Shown here in pieces: positions 37,473 through 50,587 of a stretch of 64,000 nt of DNA. A program made the position numbers and the translations under genes. The first letter of the stretch is position 1, and each line of letters begins with the position of its first letter. The stretch is from Tillus elongatus. Its lineage: Eukaryota > Arthropoda > Insecta > Coleoptera > Cleridae. The stretch is from positions 13,652,565-13,716,564 of the forward strand of contig OZ023266.1 in assembly GCA_964006375.1 (NCBI GenBank), read 5' to 3'. The notes below the pieces were generated by a model. The model saw nothing but the letters and a program-made list of their open reading frames with translations, ran no database searches and was not told where the DNA came from.

Positions 37473-39040
37473 TCCTAGTTTTTTATTTTATTTCAACAAC
37501 ACACCACGAGGGCTTACAGCCTAAATACTATCGTACCGTGGGTGTCGACAAGGAGGAAAGAGGCAACTTGTTAATTCTGGACTTAAAAGTTTGGAGGTTG
37601 GGAGGAGAAGGAAAAACATGTTCCGGCAAGGAATTCCAAAACTTGGAAGTCCTCGGGACAAAAGAGCGGGCATAACAAGATGTTCTATCCTGGTGACCTG
37701 GACAGTAAAAGGGTGCATTCGCTCTGTTCCCCTGGTATATCTGTTGGGGGCAGCAGGTGGAGGAACTATGGAAGAAAGCTCCTCTGAGCAGTGCCCGTGC
37801 AGCGATCTATAAAAGAGAGAGATGTCACCAACAGCACGTCGGTGGGCAAAGGATGGCAGCCTTTGGGTGAGGATAGGGTCACCGATGAGACATATATCTC
37901 TCTTCTGAATGGAGTCCAGGATAGCAAGTGTAGAAGCGGCAGCGGCACCCCAAATGTGGGAATAGTATTCGAGGTTTGGACTTATTTGTGAAGTATATAA
38001 GGTACCGATATTAGCTGGTGAAAAGTATTTGCGAGCCCGGAAGAGGAAACTTAATTTCTTAGCAGCCGCTTCTGCAATGGATGTGACATGTTGGTGCCAA
38101 TTGAGATTTAGATCCACAGAAATGCCAACAAGTGAAAAGGACTCATTACTTTGAATAAATTAGTTATTCATTGTGATGGGTCTAGGGCCGGTGTATCTCT
38201 TATGAGATAGAAAGCAAGACTGAGATTTGGTGGGGTTGAATTGTACAATATTTCTACTTTCCCAGTTTAATATTTTTTGGAGATCCACGGAGACAGAACC
38301 CTCAATGAGTCTGCGATCCTCATCTAATTGGGCTAAACAGGCAGGTTTAGAATATTGGATATCTGAGGGTAGGGTGCTGTCGTCCGCGTAACTGTTAACT
38401 GGGTTTGATGTGCTAGAGAGGATGTCATTGATGTGTAGAAGAAACAAAGTAGGGGCTAAACCTGAACCTTGAGGAACTCCTGCGTAATTGGATACAGTTT
38501 AGAGGAATGGCCATCCACGACAACAGAAATGCTCCGGTTGGAGAGAAAATTTGCTGTCCAGGTACAGAGTTTTGGTGGTAGACTATAGGCCGGAAGGTTA
38601 TTAAGCAGCGCTGCGTGCTAGACCTGGTAGCATGCTTTGGATATGTCTAGAGCGACAATCTGGGATTCACCGCGTAGTTCCATATACTTGTTCCAAGAAT
38701 GGGTGACAAAGGAAAGGAGGTCGGCAGTTGATCTGCGCTGACGGAATCATACTGCCTGTGGTGGACTAGACTGTGTTTTTCAAGAAATTTCAGTAATGTG
38801 GTGTTTATATACTGTTCTATCACTTTAGAGACGACTGAAAGGAGATAACAATGGCTGGGATCTCGTCAAGGCCAGATGCTTTCCTGGTATTAAAAGAAGA
38901 GAACATCTTTCGTACCTTTTTTTTGAAAATGATATTCGTCATTTTATACGCGACATTGGGGACTGTTTGTAGTTGAACATTTGAAGGTGGGTTGAGGGTA
39001 GAATTGCCGGCGAACAACGGGGCAAAAAGTTTCCCTCGTT
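37473..39040 (-). mobile_element. Family-A retrotransposon, 5'-truncated and decayed
   Basis: Minus strand C-terminal block (38117-37521): NWHQHVTSIAEAAAKKLSFL, NIGTLYTSQISPNLEYYSHI, LFYRSLHGHCSEELSSIVPP. Upstream block (38447-38160): NSYADDSTLPSDIQYSKPA, with YADD intact. Earlier RT is frameshifted and contains a deletion (38830-39017 joins KKVRKMFSSFNTRKASGLDE almost directly to later sequence). The 3' tail is TTTTATTT-rich rather than (TA)n. Confidence 0.87.
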
Positions 39041-39676
39041 AGGAAAATTAACGGTAATATTTATTTCTATAATTGATTTGTTATTTAAAAAGATATATGG
39101 TAAAATGGGCAGCTAAAGAGTTTAAGCCTGATTTTAAGTTGTGATCCAAACAATTACTAAATAAAAACATTATAAGTTGAATAAAACTTTTACAATTAGG
39201 TATTACATTTTTTGTGAATTTAGTCTACGGAGGTTTATCTATAGATTTGGCATTCTGAAATACCCAACAGCACAATTCTTGGTCACGTGGTCAAAAATTA
39301 AATTGCTATTGGTATTGTTATTTGCATTCTTATAGCAAATGGCGCGGTTTATGTAGCCTGATATGTCATATCAATTTATTTTTATTTTAGGTTAATGAGA
39401 GAATAGGTTGTTTTTCGATTAATAATTTAAGTTTATATGAAAAGCTTATAAATTAAATCACGGCTTCGTTTGATCGTATTGCGAAATGAATGAGTTGTAT
39501 AAGACTCTAACCTTTAAAATAAGTTATGTTAAATTCTTTTACACAGGAACAGTACGTATGCAATCAGGACTGTTAAAAATTGTGCAAATATTGCAAAATT
39601 TGAAAATAATTCAATTCTTTATTTAAAATAGAAATTTAAAGATTACTAAAGAATATTGGATAAATAATCACTTCAA
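39041..39676. other. Unclassified AT-rich sequence
   Basis: No gene, repeat family or RNA is recognisable. Confidence 0.3.
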
Positions 39677-39796
39677 GCTAACAGCTATAGCAAGTTAGAA
39701 AAACCGATTCTCGTGCGATCACTGAAGTTACGCAACCTCGGACGTGGTAAGTGCTTGGATGGGTGATCGTCTGGGAGTATTGTGTACTGTTACCTC
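39677..39796 (+). rRNA. 5S rRNA-like sequence (pseudogene or 5S-derived SINE head)
   Basis: The segment follows the 5S rRNA order over about 119 bases: GCTAACAGCTATAGCAAGTT, CGATTCTCGTGCGATCACTG, AAGTTACGCAACCTCGGACG, TGGTAAGTGCTTGGATGGGT, GATCGTCTGGGAGTA. A T-run follows (CTTTTTT), as at 5S terminators. Several conserved positions are changed (for instance GTTAAGCAACGTCGGGC-type box C to GTTACGCAACCTCGGAC), and the 5' and 3' arms pair poorly, so a functional gene is unlikely. Confidence 0.82.
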
Positions 39797-40595
39797 TTTT
39801 TTAGGTAGTGGCATTTCTGTTTTGTTCTTATTAGCGAATTTTTATTTAAAAAATGAAGCGTTTTTTATTCTAAAAAATTCACTAATAGACAGATGTCGAT
39901 GGCGAGACTGCAAAAAATAAAATAATAATTATATAATAAACAAAAATGCTATCAAAAAGACAACCAAGTTATTTGGTTGGTATGTTGCCCCCAAAACTCA
40001 ACTTTCTAGGTTTATAGAGAATTAAGTTATACAAATTTGAAGTATTTAATGAAAATTCGCCACAATAAGGTACTTGCTGAGTCCAAACTTTTTTTAAATA
40101 TATGTAGTAGCAAACCAAAAGAAGTTAATCGCCTTTTTATATTTCGAATTTATTATTATATGGTCCCGGTATATAGAACACGGTAGGTGTACCCATCTTT
40201 TAGAGCCTTGCAGGAAACACTGCTTGCTCATAAAGCTTTCCTGCTGGATTCACATCTCATCTTAACAGATTTATCTCCCTTCATTTGTAAAGTTCGTTAT
40301 GAGACCTGGCCTCTCGCTATTGTTTTGTAATGATGAGTGTGTGAGATGATAAAGGTATTCTGCCTCTTATTGTGAATATTACTGCAGTTTTTATCTTTAA
40401 TAATAATGATAGTATATATAACAATCATTTCAACTCACGATTATAAATTGTTAGCTCGTATTGTATCACGTAATTTATTCTGCGTTAATTAAGACGTTTT
40501 ACTGTCACATCCTATATAGAAGTGAGTAAAAAGTCACAGTGATCGGGTGTAAATTCCGCGGTTAAAAATCACGCAAACCTGAAAATAGAAATGTC
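39797..40595. other. Unclassified sequence with MITE-1-like right end
   Basis: 40050-40093 (ATGAAAATTCGCCACAATAA then CTTGCTGAGTCCA) is a diverged MITE-1 right end, and 39832-39890 has ATTAGCGAATTTTTAT. The rest is AT-rich with no gene. Confidence 0.45.
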
Positions 40596-40859
40596 TGGAC
40601 GCAGCAAGTGCGTTATGGTAGTGGATTTCTAAAAAATATTTCTAATACCAAATATAACTTCTCTTTTAAAGAAAGCAGGCATGAAATTTGGTTACCAGTA
40701 AAACCTACATGATAGAAACAATGTACCGTATTTCATCAAAATAACTTTATTATTCGTAAAAAATTTTTTCAAAATAAACTCAAAATGTTCCCGAAAAAAC
40801 TGCTTCCTACCCAACGTACGTTAACTTCATAACTTAATAGCAAATTGAGCTGTTGAAAT

Positions 40860-40867
<8 letters not shown>
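40596..40867. mobile_element. MITE-1, truncated
   Basis: It starts GTCTGGACGCAGCAAGTGCG TTATGG and keeps the MITE-1 body (AAAGCAGGCATGAAATTTGG; AAAATAACTTTATTATTCG; AATAGCAAATTGAG). It is interrupted before its right end by the (TA)n tail of the family-A copy. Confidence 0.8.

Positions 40868-40934
<67 letters not shown>
40868..40934. repeat. (TA)n tail of family-A copy
   Basis: About 33 TA units directly abut the family-A 3' end (inverse of CTCGTGGTGTGTTGTTTA). Confidence 0.95.
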
Positions 40935-40937
<3 letters not shown>

Positions 40938-43255
40938 AACACACCACGAGAGCTTACAGCCTAAATACTATCGTATCGTGGGTGTCGACAAGGAGGAAAG
41001 AGGCAACTTGTTAATTCTGGACTTGAAGGTTTGGAGGTTCGGAGGAGAAGGAAAAACATGTGCCGGTAAGGAATTTCACAACTTGGAAGTCCTCGGGACA
41101 AAAGAGCGGGCATAACCAGATGTTCTATGTCTGGTGACCTGGACAGTAAAAGAGTGCATTCGCTCTGTTCCCCTGGTAGATCTGTTGGGGGCAGCAGGTA
41201 GAGGAACTATGGAAGAGAGGAACTATGGAAGAAAGCTCCTCTGAGCAGTGCCCGTGCAGATATCTATAAAAGAGAGGGAGAGGTCACCAACGGCACGCAG
41301 GTGGGCAAAGGAAGGCAGCCTTTGGGTGAGAGTAGGGTCACCGATGAGACGTATAGCTCTCTTCTGAATGAAGTCCAGGATAGCGAGTGTAGAAGCGGTA
41401 GCGGCACCCCAGATTTGGGAGCAGTATTCGAGGTTTGGCCTTATTTGTGAAGTATATAAGGTATAGAGATTAGCTGGTGAAACGTATTTGCGAGCCCGAA
41501 AGAGGAAACCTAATTGCTTAGCAGCCGCTTCTGCAATTGATGTGACATGTTGGTGCGAATTGAGGTTTCGATCCACAGAAATGCTAGCAAGTGAAAAGGA
41601 CCCATTACTTTGAATAACTCGGTTGTTCATTGTGATGGGTCTGGGGCTGGTGTATCTCTTATGAGATAGAATGCAAGACTGAGATTTGGTGGAGTTGAAT
41701 TGTACAATATTTCTACTTCCTCAGTCTAATATTTTTTGGAGATCCACAGGGAAAGAACCCTCCATGAGTCTGCGATCCTCATCTAATTGGGCTAAAGAAA
41801 CAGGCTTAGAATATTGTATATTTGAGTGGAGGGTGCTGTCGTCCGCGTAACTGTGAACTGGGTTGGATGTGCTGGAGACGAGGTCATTGATGTGAAGAAG
41901 AAACAGAGTAGGGGTTAAAGCTGAACCTTGAGGGACTCCTGCATTAATTGGATACAGTTTAGAGGAATGGCCATCCACGACAACAGAAATGTGGTTGGAG
42001 AGGAAATTTGCTGTCCAGGCACAAAGTTTTGGTGGTAGGCCATAGGCCGGCGGTTTATTAAGCAGCGCTGCGTGCCAGGCCTGGTCGAATGTTTTGGATA
42101 TGTCTAGAGCGACAATCTGGGATTCACCGTGTAATTCCATAGGCTTGTTACAAGAATAGGTGACAAAGAAAGGAGGTCGGCAGTTGATCTGCGCTGACGG
42201 AATCCATACCGCCTGTCGTGGATTAAACTATGTTTTTCAAGAAATTTTAGTAATTCGGTGTTTATGTACTTTTCCATCACTTTAGAGACGACTGAAAGGA
42301 GAGAAATAGGCCTGTAGTTGCTAGGAAGCGCTTTGGATCCTTTCTTGGGGAGGGGTTGTAGTCGAGCAGTTTTCCAGTTACTGGGGAATATGCCTCTATT
42401 GTAAGATGTCTCAAATAGACGAGTCAGGACAGTAGCAAGTTCTGTTGTGAATTTTTTGAGAACAATTGTTGGGATCTCGTCAATGCCAGAGGTCTCCCTG
42501 GTATTAAGAGAAGAGAGCATCTTTCGTACCTTTTTAGTTTTGAAAATGATATCCGTCATTTTATGCGCGACATTGGGGACTGTTGGTTATTGAACATTTG
42601 GAGGTGGGTTAGAGTAGAATACCGGCGAACAACGAGGCAAAAAGAGCCTTGCCCAGGGCGGTAGAAACAATTTCATCCCCTGAAGCAAGGGGTGGGAACG
42701 TGCTCTTGCAGAAATTATTGCCAATAGATTTAGCAAGAGTCCAGAAGGGTTTGCTGCCGTTGGAGCTTGAGAGGACTTTGTTTTTGATGTGGTTATTAAA
42801 CGAGTTTTTTGCCTGAGAAAGAATGCGGACATATCGATTTCTTACATCGTTATATGCTTTACGGTTTTCTTGACTGGGATTGTGTAGAAGCTTTGACCTT
42901 TTCAAGTCTGGCCTTATGACAGAATTTAGAGAACCAGGGCTTTTAAGTGGCTCAAGAGGTTTTCTGTGTACATGGAATAAATAATTCCATGCCAGCTTCG
43001 ATAATTTCGGTGAGGTTTTTTGATATATCAGAGGGGCCAGGATGAGAGAAGAAGACAGACGCAAATGGAAATGAGGAAAAGTAATCCCGCATTTCGTCCC
43101 AGTTCGCGGAGTTGTAGTGCCAAACGATACGTGGGTGTGATGACTGTGTGACCTCAGATTGCATTGCGCAGAAAGCAGTGACCATGCCGTGGTCTGAGCG
43201 ACCAAGGGGGGCGGTGACTGATGTCTTATACACCAACGGCTTATGGGCCAGCCTG
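40868..43255 (-). mobile_element. Family-A retrotransposon, longest copy in window
   Basis: Minus strand: SDHG-type endonuclease end (GRSDHGMVTAFCAMQSEVTQ at 43200), linker (NPSQENRKAYNDVRN), RT entry TRETSGIDEIPTIVLKKF, LQPLPKKGSKALPSNYRPIS, MEKYINTELLKFLEKHSLIH, RYGFRQRRSTADLLS, then LDISKTFDQAWHAALLN, NAGVPQGSALTPTLFLLHIN, HSYADDSTLHSNIQYSKP. The C-terminal block 41630-41223 includes LGFLFRARKYVSPANLYTLY. Only a few frameshifts break it. The 3' UTR ends in (TA)n at 40868-40934. Confidence 0.9.
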
Positions 43256-44110
43256 TGGTTATTAAAATAATTTTGTGAGATGCAGCTCAAGACAACCTAT
43301 AATTAACATATACAATTATTTTCCGCATCATATATAATAACGGATAAATCGCGCTTTACCATATAAATGCGTCACTTGTATATGCGTTTTCTAGGGGGTC
43401 AAGTTTGCGATCATTTTAAGAGATCTTCTTACAATTAAAAAGTCGATATCTCCTCAAGACCGAATTTTTTCTATGAAAATTCGCTAAAAAGTACAGACTA
43501 TTGAACCATACACTCTATAACTAAAACTACTGTCAAGAAAGGGTCTATTTGAAATGATTTCTCTGCAAATATTTTAGTAAAATGAAGAACAATGACGATT
43601 GAAGCTGAAACTCTAGACTTTGTAAAACACGTTTATTGTGAAAAATTCCTTTACATAACCCACATTTGTTTCAGGTTCTTTATTTAAATGCTGCCAATTT
43701 AAACATTCTAAATCGCGACTTTGACGGTTTGAGAAGAAAAACTATAAAATTTTAAAACTATTTTTTCTGGTATTTCTTGACCTTTTTGCGCCAAAAAAAC
43801 TTAATCCTGGTTTGTAATATACAATAGATTTCGTTATCCATACAAAATAGTTTGGTTTTATGCAATTCTCTGGCCATCAGTGGCACCCAGAAGTTTTTCT
43901 TTAAATGCCTATAACTTTTTTTCTGTTAACTTTTCTGAAAATTCAAAAGTCGAGATTTCGTCAATATTGAATTTTTTTAAAGAAAATTCTCAAAAACAGC
44001 AAGTTTTTAGTTGACAGTTGTAACTATGGACTGGTCTATGGTTCAAAGTGCACATTTACCCGATTATTGACATATTTCAATTTGACTGCTAGATAAACGA
44101 AATATCATCA
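43256..44110 (-). repeat. Family C, partial copy
   Basis: Inverse-orientation landmarks: CGGCTTATGGGCCAGCCTG, AGGGTCTATTTGAAATGATT, TTAGTAAAATGAAGAACAAT, AATCGCGACTTTGACGGTTT. The copy is rearranged; the segment after 43900 repeats AATGCCTATAACTTTTTT and TCAAAAGTCGAGATTTCG. Confidence 0.7.
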
Positions 44111-44279
44111 TCGTTACCGATATCGTCAAATCCTACGGCTAAGTTCATTGCTAACGATGTCATCCACGTTTTATGCAACCCATAGTTTATCTTTTTTACT
44201 TGCCCTTTATTCACGTAGCTTCAACTTTATTATGTTTTTTTTTGTTTATTGTTTTATCACACAAAATGCCACGCTACCT

Positions 44280-45682
<1,403 letters not shown>

Positions 45683-45995
45683 CTGGACGCAGCAAGTGCG
45701 TTATAGTAGCGAATTTTGATCAAATGCTTCATATTTGAATAGCTCAATTTGCTATTAACCTATAAGGTTTACCAAGAAACTAATTTTTTCGGGAACACTT
45801 TAAGTTTACTTTCGGAAATTTTTGTACGTTTTCAAACAATAAAGTTATTTTGATGAAACATGGCACATTGTTTTTACTATATAGGTTATACTGGTAACCA
45901 AATTTGATGCCTGCTTTCTTAAAAAACACACATATATTTGCTATTAAAAACATTTTAATGAAAATTCACTACCATAACGCACTTGCTGCGTCCAG
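45683..45995. mobile_element. MITE-1, intact 313-bp copy
   Basis: CTGGACGCAGCAAGTGCGTT at the left and its exact inverse at the right (AACGCACTTGCTGCGTCCAG). The body is as in 25101-25409. Confidence 0.9.
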
Positions 45996-46485
45996 GCTTT
46001 CTTAAGTTTGCAGCGGTCCCCGTTCTATTTCCATTAAACCATCTACGAAATGAACAAAAGTAAATTACAACACGGAACTCAAGCTATACTTCTCTGGTTT
46101 CTCCCATAAAAATAAATATTGTTCGAGTGCAGTATCTGTCCATCTTCTGAGTCGTTGTTAGGCTTCAAATGAGGCAATTTGTATGAACATCGCAGAAGAG
46201 GAACGCTCTGTTCTGGCCCTCCCGTTGTTTGGAACTGTGCACCCTGATTGATTGGTCCGACTCAGCAAATACAGTATTAGAATTAGAATGAAATCATTCT
46301 GTCTATACATACAAATGTGGCAATCATTGAGAAAGTGGAAATACTCCACTAGTGCTTATCTCAAAAAACGACAAATAAACTTTATTATTTGTAAAACATG
46401 TTTCTTGGGGCAACACCACCTCAACAATAAGCCTGTCAGTAGAATGATGATGATGTTGCAAGAAGGCCAGCTGTATAAAAAGTCC
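45996..46485. other. Unclassified sequence
   Basis: No recognisable gene. An ORF on the minus strand near 46160-46350 has no conserved motif. Confidence 0.3.
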
Positions 46486-46946
46486 GGACGCATTAAGCGC
46501 GTTGTGGTAGCGGATTTACAAAAAATATAAATGTAAGGCTAGATGCATTCTCACAACAATTAGAACCGTAGACCGGTTTCGCTCTAATAAGAGCTCGTCA
46601 GTACGGTATACTAATTGCTGCGAAAATACACCTATAACATAATAAGGCTATGACAGATATTTTAGTTTTCTAAATATGAATTAAGTTTCCTTCTGGAAAC
46701 TTACACTATCTACAGATATAGCAAAATTGATTCTTTAGCTTCATAGAAAATTGAGTGTTGGGCATTTTTCTCAAAAAGAGTAACACTTTCGAAAGAATTC
46801 TTCAAATGTGCGCGTACTAGGACCTCTAAAATCGATCTTCAAGGTGTGTATAAGTTTAAACTATTAACTTTACTAATATGCCGTATAATAATAGTGTATA
46901 ATTATGATGAAAATTCGCTACTATAACGCACTTGCTGCGTCCCAAA
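46486..46946. mobile_element. MITE-1-like element carrying a Penelope-type hammerhead segment
   Basis: The left end TCCGGACGCATTAAGCGCG and the right end GCACTTGCTGCGTCC are diverged MITE-1 ends. The interior differs from MITE-1: 46515-46660 is the terminal region of the Penelope type seen at 10980-11050 and 51920-51998 (ATGTAAGGCTAGATGCATTC), including an intact hammerhead motif. Confidence 0.65.
46565..46607 (-). ncRNA. Hammerhead ribozyme, type 2, all core residues present
   Basis: On the minus strand: stem I ACCGTA pairs exactly with TACGGT at the far end. The core CTGACGA leads into stem II GCTCT-TATT-AGAGC (five perfect pairs), then GAAA, a very short stem III (CCGG) and the cleavage triplet GTC. 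This is the 43-nt minimal type I layout, with a palindromic stem III, known from Penelope-like elements and retrozymes, where two copies usually act as a dimer. Confidence 0.85.
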
Positions 46947-46964
46947 TTTTTTTAGTCATAGGGC

Positions 46965-47115
46965 AGCAGACATGTTTGTTTATTTGTGCTTTGGGCTGTT
47001 GCAGTTACGTTCTTATTTTTATGTAGAGAATTATTACTTTTATTATTTTTGCGTACGAGAAAATAGGTTTCCAGTCCCAGCTATTCTCTTTTTTAATAAA
47101 TAAATAAATAAAAAA
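46965..47115 (+). mobile_element. Solitary 3' tail of a non-LTR element
   Basis: A TTTTAATAAATAAATAAATA tail preceded by T-rich 3'-UTR-like sequence, in the style of the family-B ends at 440 and 22505. No coding part remains. Confidence 0.5.
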
Positions 47116-47189
47116 CGTAACAAATATTGTTTTTACAGGTGGCATCCCTTTTTTTTCTCCATCGGGGCTCGTCCGCGACTTCGCCGCCC

Positions 47190-48785
47190 CGAAAGCACTG
47201 CAGCGTTTGGCTTATTATGCATGCCCTTAGTCTTTTCTACTTCACCCATTCCAAAATTACTGTGCCTTGAACTAGTCGTCTGCACAGCGATTGGTAGGGT
47301 GAAGTTTTATATTGCTCTGTCTCCGGTCTAGACTGACCGTAGATCAGTTGTCTTTTGCGGTCCAGAGCTTTACACTCGCACAAAATGTGCTGGACTGATT
47401 CGTCCCCCTCGCCGCAGAGTCTGCATACGAGGTTCCCCTCGAACCGACCCATTTTATGCAGGTGTTTCTTGACGGTCATGTGTCCCGTCAAGAGACCTGT
47501 TATGTTTCTGAGCTGTCCTCTGCTAAGATTTAGCAGCTCCACAGCTCTCTTTGAACTGGGTTTGTCAATTACTGACTTCCCATGTCTAAACCCTGGACAG
47601 TCTACCCAGTACACCTTGTGTTCGTTTCTGACCCTTAACTTAATGGCGCCCCTGGCCGTGTTCTTTGTCACGCCCAGAACCGGTTCTGGTCCCATAAATG
47701 GTTCTGCTGACCCTCTCTTCGCGGGACTGTCAGTTCTTCATTGCTTTTGACCCCCAAGTGACCCGGCACCCAGATGAGGGTGACCTCATTCTGCCCAGCC
47801 AGGTCGCTCGTCTCGTCTCGGCACTCATTCACCAGCCACGAATTTACCCGTGGGCTACGTAGGGCCTTAAGGGCTGCCTGGCCATCTGTGGCTATGAGGA
47901 TCCGCTTGTTGGTGTAGCTCCTCCTCTTGTTCTCCTGCACACAGTGCAGGATGGCGTACATTTCGGCCTGCATGGGCTCCGAAGGAAATACTATGTCTTA
48001 CCCTCGGTCATTCCAAATAAACACCTGCCCCCGTCCCACGCTCCCCGCCGGATCCGTCCGTATACTAGACGAGCGCGTCCCATGGTATACCCGGCGTCTC
48101 CTCCCGCTATGCCTCGCGGTCGGGGGATTTCCACTGTAAAGTTGTTTTCCCTGCAGATTCGCGGGCTCGCGAAGTCTCAAGCAACGGCTTCTTCACGATC
48201 TCCTGAATTTTGCAGTGGCCCCTGGGTTGATCTTCAGTCTACCATTGCAGGCTAGTCTGTATAGTCCTAGCCTGGCTTCCCCCATAATAAAAAAGTTGGG
48301 AGGGGGGGGGGGCAGTTCCAGCAACACCTACATGGCGGCTGTTGGGGTTGTTGTGATGTGTGGCGCTGTTGTGATGCCTAGGCAAGCCATCCTTTGGATC
48401 TTGCCTAGTTTTTGTTTGGCACTGGATTGTGTCACCTTAGGCCACCAGACCAGTGCCGCGTATGCCAACGATGGTCTGACCACCCTTGTGTACAGCCAGT
48501 GGGCCATACTAGGTCTTAGTCCCCACGTATTTCCATATAGCCGCCTAGTGACGGCTAGGGCATGACTGCCTTACGCAGTATTTTTTCAACCCGACCATTC
48601 CAGATTAGCTTGGAGTCCAATACGACCCCAAGATATTTTACCTCCCTGTCCATTGGAATGCTCCTACGTATAGAGTGGGAGATCTGTGGCTCTCCCACTT
48701 CCTCCTCCTCGTAAACGGTGGCATCCCTTTTATCTATATCTATAATGCATCGGAGAACAGAGCGAAGCGCCATCTCCGTTTTTGT
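47190..48785 (-). pseudogene. RNase H-bearing non-LTR retrotransposon (family D), 3' half
   Basis: Minus strand: RT end MDREVKYLGVVLDSKLIWNG at 48650, RNase H (MQAEMYAILHCVQENKRR, ILIATDGQAALKALRSP, DLAGQNEVTLIWVPGHLGVK), then LSRGQLRNITGLLTGHMTVK and a Cys/His motif CRLCGEGDESVQHILCEC near 47330. Between blocks there are frameshifts (at about 47690 and 47975). The 5' RT and endonuclease are missing. RNase H followed by this Cys/His tail fits I/Loa/R1-type elements. The related fragment at 7215-8375 is more decayed. Confidence 0.88.
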
Positions 48786-49000
48786 GGCGGTGCTAGGCTT
48801 CCACAGCAGCTCCCACGTTCACACAGTACAGGCAAAAGGAAACTGCGGAGATAAACTAGCAAGCAAAAAGAACTACTCCCCTGGCTAATAACACGACAGG
48901 CTACTTTCTAACAACATGCTAACACATAGTTGTAAAAAAGGGACGAGAAAAACATTTGTAAAAACCTGCCCCAATCGAATGAGTAGAGATTGTAACCTGT
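48786..49000. other. Unclassified sequence
   Basis: No feature is recognisable. Confidence 0.3.
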
Positions 49001-49058
49001 GATGAGCACTGATAAGTACAGTTTTGAGAACCTAATTCATTAAAATACAGTTTTTAGA

Positions 49059-49098
49059 CCTGACGATTCTTTCGTTAACAAAGTTAGCGTCATCAGAG
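49059..49098 (-). ncRNA. Hammerhead-like motif, type 1, altered stem III
   Basis: CCT, CTGATGA, extra C, GCTAAC / GTTAAC stem II, GAAA, then GAATC in place of CGATC before GTC and AGG. Stem III is weakened. Confidence 0.6.
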
Positions 49099-49134
49099 GG
49101 ATGAGTAAACTGATTCATTCACAGTTTATTCGTT

Positions 49135-49175
49135 CCTCTGATGACGCTAACTCTATTAGCGAAACGATCGTCAGG
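49135..49175 (+). ncRNA. Hammerhead-like ribozyme, type 1, best copy
   Basis: CCT, CTGATGA, one unpaired C, stem II GCTAA-CTCTA-TTAGC (five perfect pairs), GAAA, palindromic CGATCG (stem III), GTC, then AGG pairing with CCT. The single extra C between core and stem II is shared by all type-1 copies in this window. Confidence 0.7.
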
Positions 49176-49200
49176 TCTAGAAACTCTATTAGGTTCTCCA

Positions 49201-50370
49201 AACTGTGCCTCAATTGATAAAGTGCGAAAAGGACAATGGAATGAAAACAGCTGTTGGAGACAGAAAATGACATCGCCTTTGGACTGTGATGATGCAGATT
49301 ATCTTTTTGACAGGGTCCCATAGTTACAAAAAAGGGGATGAGGTAGATTAAGAGGGAAGCGTTTAAAAATCAATTTTCCCATTAGTGTAGTACGAAAGCA
49401 AAATAAATGAAAATAAATACTGGAGAAAGAGTGCCATGGTTGCGATGTCAAGGCGACATCGCCTTCTAACTGTGATGATTTTAAATATATGTGCATAAAC
49501 ATTTCATTTGTAAATAAGAATAAATACTGCGAAGTATTACTATCAAGAATGGGGAACGTCCGACGATTATAATGAACACATATATATCTTCGGCTGCGGT
49601 GGCTAATGCTAAGTATGGCATGCAGTATATGAGGTCTAAGCAGGACGAGGGGCACGGTACAACAATGACTAATGAGACATATATCACTAACACGTCAGGG
49701 CACTCGGGGCTTCCCCAGTTCTCGCGAGGGGGTACCGGCAACCCCCGGACCCGAAGGCTACAACTAAAAAGCTAGCGACGTTCTTGATGGCCCGTATATC
49801 AAACTTGTGACACCCTGAAACAATAACTCAACTGCTTTACAGCCGAAATAGACAAGCAGAGATGGCTGATATCACATCCCTCTTTCTTTGCCCTCCACTC
49901 ACTGCTACGGCTACGGCAAATATTTCCCATATTCCCAAGAACTGTTACTGCCACTGAACACCCCTTCCCTCTTTCACTCTCCGAACTAATGTAATGAAAA
50001 TGGAAAATGTACTGAAAAACTTCACGACAGTGATTTACTTTTAAAACTTCACGTCCTTCACGAGAAATTTCAAGCCATATTTTCATTAGTTCTGCCAGAC
50101 AGCACACGTTAATAAATCGTTAGTGACCTCTTATTTCATATCAAAAGTGACTCCATAAATTTAAATATTAAATACAGTACTTGCTGTTTAAATTTGAGAA
50201 AATTGTGACCATTTTAATTCATAAATATTTTACACAATACATTAATTATCCAGTGATAAACAAAGTAATTGACTTTTATAGACATTTCAAGAATTACTGA
50301 ATCGATTTAGATGAGATTTTATACATACCCAAAATGGATTCAGAAAACATAAACCAAAAGCAGAAGCACA
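49201..50370. other. Unclassified sequence with two possible retroelement ends
   Basis: ATGACATCGCCTTTGGACTG (49268) and GCGACATCGCCTTCTAACTG (49451), each followed by TGATGAT, look like RTE-type 3' ends about 180 bp apart. 49720-49770 (GGGGGTACCGGCAACCCCCG) is a GC-rich hairpin that resembles a non-LTR 5' leader. I see no gene. Confidence 0.35.

Positions 50371-50466
<96 letters not shown>
50371..50466. repeat. (AAT)n microsatellite
   Basis: About 32 uninterrupted AAT units. Confidence 0.97.
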
Positions 50467-50587
50467 TACAGAGAATTATACTCTGGATACGTATTTCGAC
50501 AACAAAATTATCTTCATCAATAGCTGTCGCTAAATTAACTGTATGGGCAAAAGTATCTTCTTCATGTACCTAAACTTCCTACACTAC

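Larger units (their letters stand above)
49001..49200. repeat. Head-to-head pair of Penelope terminal regions with two hammerhead motifs
   Basis: The left arm reads CCTGTGATGAGCACTGATAA, GAACCTAATTC, then the inverse hammerhead. The right arm returns with a forward hammerhead and TTAGGTTCTCCAAACTG. The two ribozyme motifs face each other about 37 bp apart. Confidence 0.8.

Noticed and set aside
49799..50107. Minus-strand ORF of 102 codons
   Set aside because: No recognisable domain, splice or repeat evidence; likely chance.
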